NCBI RefSeq assembly: GCF_003711105.1 | Contig: NZ_CP023865.1 | Location: forward strand, 7,051,001 to 7,115,000 | Reading direction: 5' to 3' | Source: Actinoplanes teichomyceticus ATCC 31121 | GTDB lineage: Bacteria > Actinomycetota > Actinomycetes > Mycobacteriales > Micromonosporaceae | DNA length: 64,000 bases | Shown: one piece after another, positions 1-8,502 of the stretch | Position numbering within the stretch: the stretch's first letter is position 1 | How the letters are laid out: every line of letters begins with the position of its first letter | Program-made: the position numbers and the translations under genes | The notes under the pieces: model-generated | What the model saw: the letters and a program-made list of their open reading frames with translations, nothing else | Told to the model about the DNA's origin: nothing | Database searches by the model: none

Positions 1-153
1 CCAGATGCCGAGCGCGGCGCTGCGGGTGGTCGGGATCGCCTCGGTGATGATGCGCAAGCCGCTGGGCAGGACGGTGCGGCGCACGCCGTCCTGGAGGGTC
101 CGGGTGACGACACGGGCCGGCCTCTCGGCCGGCCCGTGGTTGTTCGCTGTCAC
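1..153 (-). CDS. M16 family zinc peptidase, N-terminal fragment (cut by window edge)
   Basis: Only the first ~51 codons are in the window. After a short variable leader the protein reads RRTVLPSGLRIITEAIPTTR, then SAALGIW, which is the conserved opening of actinobacterial M16 (pitrilysin-like) peptidases; the HxxEH zinc motif would lie beyond the edge. The chosen GTG (153-151) abuts the pnp stop TAG, suggesting co-transcription with pnp, the usual actinobacterial arrangement. A second in-frame GTG at 84-82 has an AGGA just upstream and is possible. A strong hairpin (111-138) lies within the first codons if the upstream start is used. Family call is good; the exact start is uncertain. Confidence 0.8.
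   Translation of the reverse strand, partial: MTANNHGPAERPARVVTRTLQDGVRRTVLPSGLRIITEAIPTTRSAALGIW
111..138 (-). terminator. Perfect 12-bp hairpin just after pnp
   Basis: CACGGGCCGGCC, a 4-nt loop and GGCCGGCCCGTG form a perfect stem; on the minus strand the loop is GAGA (GNRA type). It begins about 16 nt after the pnp stop codon and has no U-tract. It could act as a pnp terminator or as an mRNA stability/attenuation element, and it overlaps the 5' end of the M16 peptidase reading frame. Confidence 0.5.
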
Positions 154-2508
154 CTAGTCGCGGCGCTCGCCACGGTCGCCGGACGGGCGCGACCGGCGCC
201 GGCGCGGCTCGCCGCCGCCCTCGCCACGCGGGGCGCGCTCCTCACGCGGCGGACGGCCACCCTCGCCCTCGGCGCCGGCCGCGGCGGATGCGGCGGGCGC
301 GGCCGCCGGTGCCTCCTCGCCCTCCGGGCGGACCTTGTCCAGGTAGATCTTGCCGCGCTGGTCGATGTCCGCGATCGACACCTCGACCTTGTCGCCGACG
401 TTGAGGAAGTCCTCGACCTTCTCGACGCGCTTGCCGTCGCCCACCTTGGAGATGTGCAGCAGGCCGTCACGGCCGGGCAGCAGCGAGACGAACGCGCCGA
501 ACGCGGCCGTCTTCACCACGGTGCCGAGGAACTTGTCGCCGACCTTCGGCAGGGTCGGGTTGGCGATCGCGTTGATCCGCTCGACCGCGGCCTCGGCGGC
601 CGGGCCGTTGGTCGCGCCGACGTAGATGGTGCCGTCGTCCTCGATCGAGATGTCGGCGCCGGTCTCGTCCTGGATCGCGTTGATGGTCTGACCCTTCGGG
701 CCGATCACCATGCCGATCTTGTCGACCGGGATCTTCACGGTGGTGACCCGCGGGGCGTACTCGCTCATCGCGGCCGGAGCGGCGATCGCCGCCTCCATCA
801 CCGACAGGATGGTGGCGCGCGCCTCGTGCGCCTGCTGCAGAGCGCCGGCCAGCACGTCCGACGGGATGCCGTCGAGCTTGGTGTCCAGCTGCAGCGCGGT
901 GACGAACTCGCTGGTGCCGGCGACCTTGAAGTCCATGTCGCCGAACGCGTCTTCGGCGCCCAGGATGTCGGTCAGCGCGATGTACTGCGTCTTGCCGTCG
1001 ACCTCGTCGGAGATCAGGCCCATCGCGATGCCGGCGACCGGTGCCTTCAGCGGCACACCGGCGGAGAGCAGGGCCAGCGTCGAGGCGCAGACCGAGCCCA
1101 TCGAGGTGGAGCCGTTCGAGCCGAGGGCCTCGGAGACCTGCCGGATCGCGTACGGGAACTCCTCGCGCGAGGGCAGCACCGGGACCAGCGCGCGCTCGGC
1201 CAGCGCACCGTGGCCGATCTCACGCCGCTTCGGCGAGCCCACCCGGCCGGTCTCCCCGGTCGAGTACGGCGGGAAGTTGTAGTTGTGCATGTAGCGCTTG
1301 GTCTTCTCCGGGGAGAGGGTGTCCAGCGCCTGCTCCATGCGCAGCATGTTCAGCGTGGTGACGCCCAGGATCTGGGTCTCGCCACGCTCGAACAGCGCCG
1401 AGCCGTGCACCCGCGGCAGCACGCCGACCTGCGCGCTCAGCGGGCGGATGTCCCGCGGACCACGGCCGTCGATGCGGATCTGCTCGCGCAGCACCCGCTG
1501 CCGGACCTCGGACTTGGTGATCGAGCGGAACGCCGCGCTGATCTCCTTCTCCCGGCCCTCGAACCGCTCGGCGAGCAGCTCGTGCGCCTTCGCCTTGACC
1601 AGGTCGAGCGACTCCTCGCGCTCCTGCTTGCCGGCGATCTTCAGGGCCTCGGCGACCTCGGCGCGGACCGCCTCGCTGACCGCCTCCAGCACGTCGTCCT
1701 GGTAGTCCAGGAAGACCGGGAACTCGGCGACCGGCTTGGCGGCCACCTCGGCCAGCTCGCTCTGCGCCCGGCAGAGCTCGCGGATGGCCGGCTTGGCGGC
1801 CTCCAGGCCGCCGGCGACGATCTCCTCGGTCGGGGCGGTCGCGCCGGCCGCGATCAGCTTGACCGCGTGCGGCGTGGCCTCGGCCTCGACCATCATGATC
1901 GCAACATCGGCACTGTCGCCGTCTCCGACGACCCTGCCGGCGACCACCATGTCGAAGGTGGCGCGCTCCAGCTCGTCGATGGTCGGGAAGGCGACCCACT
2001 GACCGTCGATGTGCGCGATCCGGGTCGAGCCGACCGGGCCGCTGAACGGCAGGCCGGAGAGCTTGGTGGACATCGACGCGCCGTTCATGGCGACGACGTC
2101 GTAGGGGTGCTGCGGGTCCAGCGCCAGCACGGTCTCGACGACCTGGACCTCGTTGCGCAGGCCCTTGGTGAACGACGGGCGCAGCGGCCGGTCGATCAGC
2201 CGGCAGGTGAGGATGGCGTCCTCGCTGGGACGGCCCTCGCGCCGGAAGAACGAGCCGGGAATCCGGCCCGCGGCGTACATCCGCTCCTCGACGTCGACGG
2301 TCAGCGGGAAGAAGTCGAAGTGCTCCTTCGGCGCCTTGCTGGCCGTGGTGGCGGAGAGAACGGTGGTGTCGCCCAGCTGGACGATCACTGAGCCGGCGGC
2401 CTGCTTGGCCAGCCGGCCGGTGGAGAAGACGATCTCGCGGGTGCCGAACGACCCGTTGTCGATGACGGCGGTGCGAGACTCGGTGCCGAGAGCGGTCTGC
2501 TCTGTCAT
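154..2508 (-). CDS. pnp: Polyribonucleotide nucleotidyltransferase (PNPase)
   Basis: 784 aa, slightly longer than the ~700-740 aa bacterial norm. PNPase degrades RNA 3'-5' phosphorolytically, and actinobacterial homologues also make 3' tails. In order: a first RNase PH-like core, a helical linker, a second core ([39 protein letters not shown] catalytic region), a KH domain with the GPKG loop ([20 protein letters not shown]), an S1 domain ([19 protein letters not shown]) and a C-terminal Arg/Gly/Ala-rich tail of about 60 residues that probably binds RNA. The ATG at 2508 has GAGGAG about 11 nt upstream. It lies downstream of rpsO, behind a structured leader. Confidence 0.98.
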   Translation of the reverse strand: MTEQTALGTESRTAVIDNGSFGTREIVFSTGRLAKQAAGSVIVQLGDTTVLSATTASKAPKEHFDFFPLTVDVEERMYAAGRIPGSFFRREGRPSEDAILTCRLIDRPLRPSFTKGLRNEVQVVETVLALDPQHPYDVVAMNGASMSTKLSGLPFSGPVGSTRIAHIDGQWVAFPTIDELERATFDMVVAGRVVGDGDSADVAIMMVEAEATPHAVKLIAAGATAPTEEIVAGGLEAAKPAIRELCRAQSELAEVAAKPVAEFPVFLDYQDDVLEAVSEAVRAEVAEALKIAGKQEREESLDLVKAKAHELLAERFEGREKEISAAFRSITKSEVRQRVLREQIRIDGRGPRDIRPLSAQVGVLPRVHGSALFERGETQILGVTTLNMLRMEQALDTLSPEKTKRYMHNYNFPPYSTGETGRVGSPKRREIGHGALAERALVPVLPSREEFPYAIRQVSEALGSNGSTSMGSVCASTLALLSAGVPLKAPVAGIAMGLISDEVDGKTQYIALTDILGAEDAFGDMDFKVAGTSEFVTALQLDTKLDGIPSDVLAGALQQAHEARATILSVMEAAIAAPAAMSEYAPRVTTVKIPVDKIGMVIGPKGQTINAIQDETGADISIEDDGTIYVGATNGPAAEAAVERINAIANPTLPKVGDKFLGTVVKTAAFGAFVSLLPGRDGLLHISKVGDGKRVEKVEDFLNVGDKVEVSIADIDQRGKIYLDKVRPEGEEAPAAAPAASAAAGAEGEGGRPPREERAPRGEGGGEPRRRRSRPSGDRGERRD

Positions 2509-2625
2509 GAAGTGCGGTACTCCTCTTCGTCGAGGACCCGGCGGTCTACAGCGTGGTTCGCAAAGGCCGGTCTTCGATCGAAGTACCCAGGTAAGTATGC
2601 CTGGGAACCACTACCGGAGACCGGT
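2509..2625 (-). promoter_or_regulatory. Structured pnp 5' leader (candidate Actino-pnp RNA element)
   Basis: The pnp leader contains a run of inverted repeats: ACCGG-AGA-CCGGT (2613-2625), CCCAGG-8nt-CCTGGG (2586-2591 with 2600-2605) and the 12-bp palindrome CTTCGATCGAAG (2572-2583), followed by GAGGAG. A structured 'Actino-pnp' RNA motif in 5' UTRs of actinobacterial pnp genes is described in the literature. Position and stem arrangement fit, but I cannot align it to the published consensus here. Confidence 0.45.
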
Positions 2626-2665
2626 GCTGCCGATGTGAGCCGCGCGGGTCCGTGGGGTGGTGCGG

Positions 2666-2693
2666 CACGGGAGCGGCCGGAGCCGCTCCCGTG
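2666..2693 (-). terminator. rpsO terminator-like hairpin
   Basis: CACGGGAGCGGC, loop CGGA, GCCGCTCCCGTG is a perfect 12-bp stem starting 7 nt past the rpsO stop codon. No U-tract follows, as is common for actinobacterial terminators. It separates rpsO from the pnp leader. Confidence 0.65.
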
Positions 2694-2700
2694 TCCAAAA

Positions 2701-2970
2701 CTATCGGCGCAGGCCGAGACGCTCGATGAGCGACCGGTAGCGGGCGATGTCCTTCTTCTGCACGTAGTTCAGCAGGCGGCGGCGCTGACCGACCAGCAGC
2801 AGCAGACCACGACGGCTGTGGTGGTCGTGCTTGTGCACCTTCAGGTGCTCGGTCAGGTCGGCGATCCGCTTGGTGAGCATGGCGACCTGAACCTCGGGCG
2901 AACCGGTGTCGCCCTCCTTGGTCGCGTACTCACCCATGATCTTGTTCTTGGTCTCTTGGTCGAGCGCCAT
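2701..2970 (-). CDS. rpsO: 30S ribosomal protein S15
   Basis: 89 aa, the normal S15 length. The sequence [20 protein letters not shown] with downstream [31 protein letters not shown] and [11 protein letters not shown] is canonical S15, which binds 16S rRNA helices 20-22 in small-subunit assembly. The ATG at 2970 is chosen over an upstream in-frame start because it has GGAG eight bases before it and matches the family N-terminus. It sits between ribF and pnp, the classic rpsO-pnp pairing. Confidence 0.98.
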   Translation of the reverse strand: MALDQETKNKIMGEYATKEGDTGSPEVQVAMLTKRIADLTEHLKVHKHDHHSRRGLLLLVGQRRRLLNYVQKKDIARYRSLIERLGLRR

Positions 2971-3111
2971 GATCTCCGGACTTCTGTGTTGCCGATTCAA
3001 CGGTCCCGCGACCCGCGGCGTCGGGCAGGCCATACCGGCGAGGGCAGAACCTTCGAAGGCAGAGCGGGACCGGTGTCGAATAATCCTCGACGCTTAAACC
3101 CTACCAGCCGG

Positions 3112-4044
3112 TCATCGGAGCAGCCGCCGGGTCTCGTCCACGTCGGCCCGGATCTGGGCGATCAGCGGTTCGATGGAGTCATATGTCCGCTGCTCACGCA
3201 GATGCTCCACGAAATCCAGGCCGATCCGTTCGCCGTACAGGTCACCCTGGAAGTCCAGCGCGTACGCCTCCACCCGGCGCTCGCGCCCGGAGAACGTGGG
3301 ATTGGTGCCGATCGAGACACTGGCCCGCCAGCGCCCGGCGTTCTCCCCGCCGCGGGTGAGCCAGGCCGCGTAGACGCCGTCGGCGGGCACCGCGGCATAG
3401 CGGTGCGTCATCAGGTTGGCGGTCGGGAAACCGAGCTCGCGGCCACGCTGGTCACCGCGGACCACCACGCCGGCGAGCCGGTGCGGCCGGCCGAGCGCCG
3501 TGGCCGCGGCGCGCACGTCCCCGGCGTCGACGCAGCTGCGGATGTACGTCGAGGAGAACACCACCCCGTCCGCCGAGACCAGCGGCGCCTCCTCGACGGT
3601 GAACCCGAACGTCCGCCCCAGGCTCTCCAGCAGCGTCACGTCCCCGGCCGCCCGGCGCCCGAACCGGAAGTTGTCGCCGACCACCACGTCCGCCGCGTGC
3701 AGCGACTCGACCAGCACGTCGTGCACGAACTCGTTCGGCTCCAGCTGGGAGAAGGCGGGGGTGAACGGGACCACGCAGAGCGCGCCCACGCCGAGCTGCT
3801 CGATCAGCTCGGCCTTGCGCACCGGCTCGGTGAGCACCGCCGGGTGCGACCCGGGGCGGACCACCTCCGCCGGGTGCGGGTCGAACGTCAGCACCACCGA
3901 CTGCAGGCCCATGTCGCGGGCCCGTTTCACCGCGTGCCCGATGATCGCCTGGTGCCCGCGGTGCACGCCGTCGAAGACGCCGATGGTCACGACCGAACGA
4001 CCCCAGCCACCGGGGACCGCCTCTAACCCCCGCCACCGCTGCAT
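3112..4044 (-). CDS. ribF: Bifunctional riboflavin kinase / FAD synthetase
   Basis: 310 aa, typical RibF length. The N-terminal nucleotidyltransferase domain has VTIGVFDGVHRGHQ (HxGH-like) and VVLTFDPHPAEVVRP; DVVVGDNFRFGRRAAGD follows. The C-terminal riboflavin-kinase domain starts near GRPHRLAG and has ELGFPTANL and GVYAAWL. It makes FMN, then FAD, from riboflavin. The ATG at 4044 gives the family N-terminus (MQRWRGLEAVP) directly ahead of the adenylyltransferase motif; a longer in-frame extension has no family match. In many actinobacteria truB directly precedes ribF, but here a plus-strand two-component pair intervenes. Confidence 0.95.
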   Translation of the reverse strand: MQRWRGLEAVPGGWGRSVVTIGVFDGVHRGHQAIIGHAVKRARDMGLQSVVLTFDPHPAEVVRPGSHPAVLTEPVRKAELIEQLGVGALCVVPFTPAFSQLEPNEFVHDVLVESLHAADVVVGDNFRFGRRAAGDVTLLESLGRTFGFTVEEAPLVSADGVVFSSTYIRSCVDAGDVRAAATALGRPHRLAGVVVRGDQRGRELGFPTANLMTHRYAAVPADGVYAAWLTRGGENAGRWRASVSIGTNPTFSGRERRVEAYALDFQGDLYGERIGLDFVEHLREQRTYDSIEPLIAQIRADVDETRRLLR

Positions 4045-4144
4045 CCAAGCTCCTCCGCCGAGTTGTCCGGCCTTAGCGTATCGACCGGCCGGACACCGCG
4101 TATTCCCCCTGCGACGCGCCCGGATCGGTACGATTGGGACCGAT

Positions 4145-7051
4145 ATGAGCGTCGAGTGGACCCGTCTCGTCCTGCTCGCCGCGGAGAGCACCTTCGCGGT
4201 CCTCTTCCTGCGCGCGCTGATCGGGTACCTGCGCCGCCGGGACCCCCTGCAGGGCGACGTGACCCTGGTGTTCGCCCCGTGCGCGCTGGCGTTCGGCGTC
4301 GACGCGCTCTGGCAGACCATCGGCACCCGGCCCGCGCTGACCGGGCCGCTCACCGCGCTGCCGCTGATGGCCCAGCCGTACCTGACGCTGCGCCTGGCCG
4401 GGCGGCTGCGCGACGTGCCGCGCGTGCTGATCCGCGGCGCGCTGGTGGCCTACCTGCTGCTGGCGATCCCGCTGATGCTGATGGAGCGCCCGCTGCCGCA
4501 GTGGCTGATCGGCCTCGCGGTCGTCTACTTCCTGAGCGCCGAGGTGACCGCGGGCCTCCTGCTGCTCGGCAAGGCCCGCAGCCGGACCGGCACCAACCGG
4601 GCCCGGCTGATGACCGCGGGCGCGGCCACCCTCACCTTCGGGTTGATGATCATGCTGGTCGGCGCGGCCGCCGGCGGCGACCCGGTGCTGCGCGCGATCA
4701 GCCGGATCCTCGCCCTGGCCAGCGGGCTCGGCTACCTCATCGCGTTCATGCCGCCGCGCTGGCTGCGCCGGCTCTCCGCGGTGACGGCCGCGCAGTCGAT
4801 GACCGAGCGGCTGCTGCGGGCGCCGGCCGACGCGCCGGAGGAGGTGTGGCAGACCTACGCCGACCTGATGCGGGTGCAGACCGGCGCGGACGCGGTGGCC
4901 GTGCTGCTGCCGCACCACTCGATCCCGGACGGCCCGCTGGAGCAGATCGCGTACGCCGGGCCCCCGCTGGACGTACCGGACGAGCCGATCAAGGGCGACC
5001 CGGGCCGGCTGCTCCGCTCCGGCCGCCCGGCCCGACTGCGCGAGGGCGACCCGGCGCTGATCCGGCACTTCGGCGAGGGGCTGCGCGACGACTTCGTCAC
5101 CGTGCTGCGGATGCCGGTGCCGCCCGACGTCGAGGGCTGGGTGCTGCTGTTCAACCGGCACCGCAGCCTGTTCAGCGACGACGACGTGGGCCTGCTGGCC
5201 GAGCTCGGCGGGCAGGCCGGCATCCTCGCCGAACGGCAGGCGGTGACCGCCCGCGAGCGCCGGCTGGCCGCCGAGCTGAGCAACTCGGTGGAGGCGCTGA
5301 CCCGGGCCAACGAGGCGAAGAGCAACTTCCTGGCGGGGATGAGCCACGAGCTGCGTACGCCGCTCAACGCGATCATCGGGTTCAGCGACCTGATGCGCCT
5401 GGAGGAGCCGGAGGGCGACCGCCGCCGGGTCCCGGCCGACTGGGTGGACCACATCCACAGCAGCGGCCGGCACCTGCTCGGCCTGATCAACGACATCCTG
5501 GACCTGGCCAAGGTGGAGGCCGGCCGGATGGACCTGCGCGTCGCCCCGGTCCGGGTGGACACCGCGATCGAGGAGCTGCTGACCACGCTGTCCCCGCTGT
5601 TCGCCCAGAAGAACCTGACCGTGATGACCGAGCTGGCCCCGGTGACGGCGCTGGCCGACCGGCTGCGGCTGCGGCAGATCGTGGAGAACCTGCTCTCCAA
5701 CGCGATCAAGTTCACCCCGCCGGAGGGCACCGTGTCGATCACCGTGACCGGATCGGACACCGACGTCTCGGTGACCGTCACGGACACCGGGGTGGGCATC
5801 GCGGACGACGACGCCGAACGTGTCTTCGAGGAGTTCCAGCAGGTCGGCGACCCGGACCGGCGCCAGGCCGGGACCGGCCTGGGCCTGGCGCTGACGCGCC
5901 GGCTGGTGGAGGCGCAGCGCGGCGACATCACGCTGCGCTCGGCTCCCGGCCACGGCAGTTCCTTCACCGTACGGCTGCCCGCCGCCCCGGTGGCGCAGCC
6001 GAGCGCCGCCGGCGCCACGAACGCCCCGTACGTCCTGCTCGTCGAGGACGACCCGCACTCCGCCGAGCTGATGCAGACGCAGCTGAGCAACGCCGGGTAC
6101 CGGGTCGAGGTGGCCGGCAGCGGGGAGAGCGGGCTGACCGTGGCCCGCGAGCACCGGCCGGACGCCATCGTGCTGGACGTGGAGCTGCCCGGCATCTCCG
6201 GCTGGGAGGTGATCCGGCAGCTCAAGGCGGACGCCGCGCTCGCCGCCGTACCGGTCTTCTTCGCCAGCATCCTGGACGAGGCCGCGGCCGGGCTGGCCCT
6301 CGGCGCGCACGACTATTTCGTCAAGCCGGTCGACCAGCCGGCCCTGCTCAGCGCGCTGTCCAACGCGATCGCCGCGCGACCGGCGCCACGGGTGCTGGTG
6401 GTCGACCACGACGACGCGGTCCGGCACGCCATCGAGGACGGCCTGCGGGCCGGCGGCGCCGACGTGGTGGCCTGCGCCGACGGCCGGGACGGGCTGGCCC
6501 GCAGCCGCGAGGAGCACTTCGACCTGATCGTCTGCGACATGCAGTCGCCGGCGGCGGACGGGTTCAGCCTGCTCGCCGCGATCGAGCAGGACCCGGCCGG
6601 GCGGCACACCCCGGTGCTCGGGCTGAGTGCGGCGGCGCTGACCGAGCGCGAGCCCGGGGACACCGCGCCGCTGATCGCGACCGCGATGGCCGGCGGGGTG
6701 GTCGCCGAGGCGATGGCCGGCGGCGCCGGCTGGGACAGCCTGGCGCCGCTGCTGGCGCGGCACCCGGCGGCGCATCACCCGGCGCTGGCCCACCACCCGG
6801 CGCATCCGGCGGCCCGCCGCGTCCATCCCCCGGCGGGCAGCTCCCCGCAGGCGCTGCACCTGCGCAGCGCCGTGCCCGGCGGCCCGGCCGTCTCGGTGGG
6901 CCGGGTCGCCGATCCGGCCCGCTTCTTCGGCTCGGCGCATCCGGGCGACGTCTGCGCCGGCCCGGCGCAGACGGCCGGCATCGCCCCGGAGTCCTCCGGC
7001 AGCATCGTCCCGGATCCGTCCGGACGCGTTCCCCCGAAGGAGGACCTGTGA
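4145..7051 (+). CDS. Membrane-anchored hybrid sensor histidine kinase with two receiver domains
   Basis: 968 aa. Residues ~1-220 hold about seven hydrophobic segments, probably a membrane sensor. A GAF-like domain (~235-370) follows, then HisKA with the H-box SHELRTPLNAII (phospho-His 401) and HATPase_c (ENLLSNAIKF; DTGVGIADDD; GTGLGLALTRRL). The first receiver is complete (VEDD, Asp678, Lys in FVKP). The second (LVVDHDD, Asp798) lacks the conserved Lys/Pro after beta-5, so it may be degenerate. The last ~100 residues are His/Pro/Ala-rich and low-complexity. The next gene starts inside this one's stop (GTGA), so the pair is translationally coupled. Signal unknown. The ATG at 4145 lies just before the first membrane segment. 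Confidence 0.9.
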   Translation: MSVEWTRLVLLAAESTFAVLFLRALIGYLRRRDPLQGDVTLVFAPCALAFGVDALWQTIGTRPALTGPLTALPLMAQPYLTLRLAGRLRDVPRVLIRGALVAYLLLAIPLMLMERPLPQWLIGLAVVYFLSAEVTAGLLLLGKARSRTGTNRARLMTAGAATLTFGLMIMLVGAAAGGDPVLRAISRILALASGLGYLIAFMPPRWLRRLSAVTAAQSMTERLLRAPADAPEEVWQTYADLMRVQTGADAVAVLLPHHSIPDGPLEQIAYAGPPLDVPDEPIKGDPGRLLRSGRPARLREGDPALIRHFGEGLRDDFVTVLRMPVPPDVEGWVLLFNRHRSLFSDDDVGLLAELGGQAGILAERQAVTARERRLAAELSNSVEALTRANEAKSNFLAGMSHELRTPLNAIIGFSDLMRLEEPEGDRRRVPADWVDHIHSSGRHLLGLINDILDLAKVEAGRMDLRVAPVRVDTAIEELLTTLSPLFAQKNLTVMTELAPVTALADRLRLRQIVENLLSNAIKFTPPEGTVSITVTGSDTDVSVTVTDTGVGIADDDAERVFEEFQQVGDPDRRQAGTGLGLALTRRLVEAQRGDITLRSAPGHGSSFTVRLPAAPVAQPSAAGATNAPYVLLVEDDPHSAELMQTQLSNAGYRVEVAGSGESGLTVAREHRPDAIVLDVELPGISGWEVIRQLKADAALAAVPVFFASILDEAAAGLALGAHDYFVKPVDQPALLSALSNAIAARPAPRVLVVDHDDAVRHAIEDGLRAGGADVVACADGRDGLARSREEHFDLIVCDMQSPAADGFSLLAAIEQDPAGRHTPVLGLSAAALTEREPGDTAPLIATAMAGGVVAEAMAGGAGWDSLAPLLARHPAAHHPALAHHPAHPAARRVHPPAGSSPQALHLRSAVPGGPAVSVGRVADPARFFGSAHPGDVCAGPAQTAGIAPESSGSIVPDPSGRVPPKEDL

Positions 7052-7449
7052 GTGATCGGCACCGCATCCTGCTGGTGGAGGACGAGGAACTCAACCGGAT
7101 GCTGGTCAAGGCGGTGCTGTCGCGCGCCGGCGTGGACGCCGTGCGCAACGCCGAGCTGGTCGACGCGACCACGCTGAGCGAGGCCCGGCAGAGCCTGCGC
7201 GACGGCGAGTTCGACCTGATCCTGCTCGACCTGAACCTGCCGGACGGCAACGGCCTGAGCCTGGCCCGGGAGCTGGCGGCCGGACAGGCGCCCGCGGACC
7301 GCCCGAAGCCGGTGGTGGTCGCGGTGACCGCCAGCGTCCTGCCCCAGGACCAGCGGGCCGCGCTGGACGCCGGATGCGACGACTTCCTGGACAAGCCCTA
7401 CGCCGCCGCGGCCCTGGTCGCCACGGTCGCCCGCCACCTCGCCGACTGA
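7048..7449 (+). CDS. Stand-alone response-regulator receiver (CheY-like)
   Basis: 133 aa, a single REC domain without an output domain. Acidic pocket VEDEE (E11-D12), phospho-acceptor Asp61 in LILLDLNLPDG, Thr94 in VTAS and Lys116 in LDKPY are all present. It starts at a GTG overlapping the kinase's stop codon by four bases and is presumably the phosphotransfer partner or shuttle of that kinase. With no DNA-binding domain it must act by protein contact. Confidence 0.92.
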   Translation: MSDRHRILLVEDEELNRMLVKAVLSRAGVDAVRNAELVDATTLSEARQSLRDGEFDLILLDLNLPDGNGLSLARELAAGQAPADRPKPVVVAVTASVLPQDQRAALDAGCDDFLDKPYAAAALVATVARHLAD

Positions 7450-7467
7450 CCCGGCGCGCGGCCGCGG

Positions 7468-7555
7468 CCCCGGGTCACCGCTGACCCGGGGGCGGCCGGG
7501 GCCCGGGGTCACCGCGGCCCGGGGGCGCCGCGGCCCGGGGTCACCGCGGCCCGGG
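7468..7555. repeat. GC-rich inverted/direct repeats between convergent genes
   Basis: CCCCGGGTCA-CCGC-TGACCCGGGG (7468-7491) is a perfect 10-bp stem. It is followed by near-identical copies of a CGGGGTCACCGCGGCCCGGG-type unit up to the truB stop. It lies between the plus-strand receiver gene and truB and probably terminates transcription from both sides. Confidence 0.5.
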
Positions 7556-8440
7556 TCAGGGCGCCGGGGCCAGCACGATCTCGGCGCGGGCCCGGCCGCC
7601 CCGCTCGCTGACGACGGCGAGGACCTCGCCGTCCGGGGCGAAGACCGCGTACGGCCCGTCGATGCCGGCCGGGGCCAGCGGCCCGCCGTGCCGGAGCACC
7701 CGCGTCTCCTCCTCGGTGGCCACCCGCTGCGGGAACGCGCGCCGGGCCGCCTCGGACAGCGGCAGGCCGACCACGTCCGGGGCCCGCTCCTCGAGCTGCT
7801 CCAGGGTCGCGGCGGCGTCCAGGGTCATGCCACCCACCGCCGTACGCCGCAGGGCGGTGAGATGCCCGCCCACCCGCAGCGCCGCCCCCAGATCGCGGGC
7901 GATCGCCCGGATGTAGGTGCCGGAGGAGCAGGTCACGTCGATGTCGACGTCGATCACGTCACGGCCCTGCGGCCGGCGGATGGCCAGCACGTCCAGTCGG
8001 TGCACGGTGATCCGCCGGGCCGGGATCTCCACCGCCTCGCCGTCACGCACCCGTTTGTACGCCCGCTGGCCATTGATCTTGATAGCGCTGACCGCGCTGG
8101 GCACCTGGTCGATCTCGCCGACCTGCGCGGCCAGCCCGGCCCGGATCGCCTCGTCGGTCACGCCCGCGGTGGACGTGGTGGCGGTGACCTCACCCTCGGC
8201 GTCGTCGGTGACGGTCGACTCGCCCAGCCGGACGGTCGCGGTGTAGCTCTTCTCCGCGCCGATCACGTACGTCAGCAGGCGGGTCGCCCGGTTCACCCCG
8301 ATGATCAGCACGCCGGTCGCCATCGGGTCCAGCGTGCCGCCGTGCCCCACCCGCCGGGTGCGGGCCAGCCGGCGGATCCGCGCCACCACGTCGTGCGAGG
8401 TCATCCCGGCCGGCTTGTCCACCACGATCAGTCCATCCAC
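7556..8440 (-). CDS. truB: tRNA pseudouridine(55) synthase
   Basis: 294 aa. Opening DGLIVVDKPAGMTSHDVV and the catalytic motif GHGGTLDPMATGVL (Asp in TLDP) identify TruB, which converts U55 in the T-loop of tRNAs to pseudouridine. RAYKRVRDGE, DVDIDVTCSSGTYIRAIARD and a C-terminal PUA-like region follow. The GTG at 8440 was chosen; an in-frame GTG three codons upstream (8449) is equally possible and neither has a strong ribosome site. The 3' end abuts GC-rich hairpins that separate it from the convergent two-component genes. Confidence 0.96.
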   Translation of the reverse strand: MDGLIVVDKPAGMTSHDVVARIRRLARTRRVGHGGTLDPMATGVLIIGVNRATRLLTYVIGAEKSYTATVRLGESTVTDDAEGEVTATTSTAGVTDEAIRAGLAAQVGEIDQVPSAVSAIKINGQRAYKRVRDGEAVEIPARRITVHRLDVLAIRRPQGRDVIDVDIDVTCSSGTYIRAIARDLGAALRVGGHLTALRRTAVGGMTLDAAATLEQLEERAPDVVGLPLSEAARRAFPQRVATEEETRVLRHGGPLAPAGIDGPYAVFAPDGEVLAVVSERGGRARAEIVLAPAP

Positions 8441-8502
8441 ACCGACCACCCTATGGCCCGGCCACCGGCGCCCCGGCCCCGGGCGCACCCGGCACGGGCA
8501 GG

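Noticed and set aside
136..2391. 751-codon plus-strand frame over pnp
   Set aside because: Antisense shadow of pnp caused by high GC; no domain, no ribosome site.
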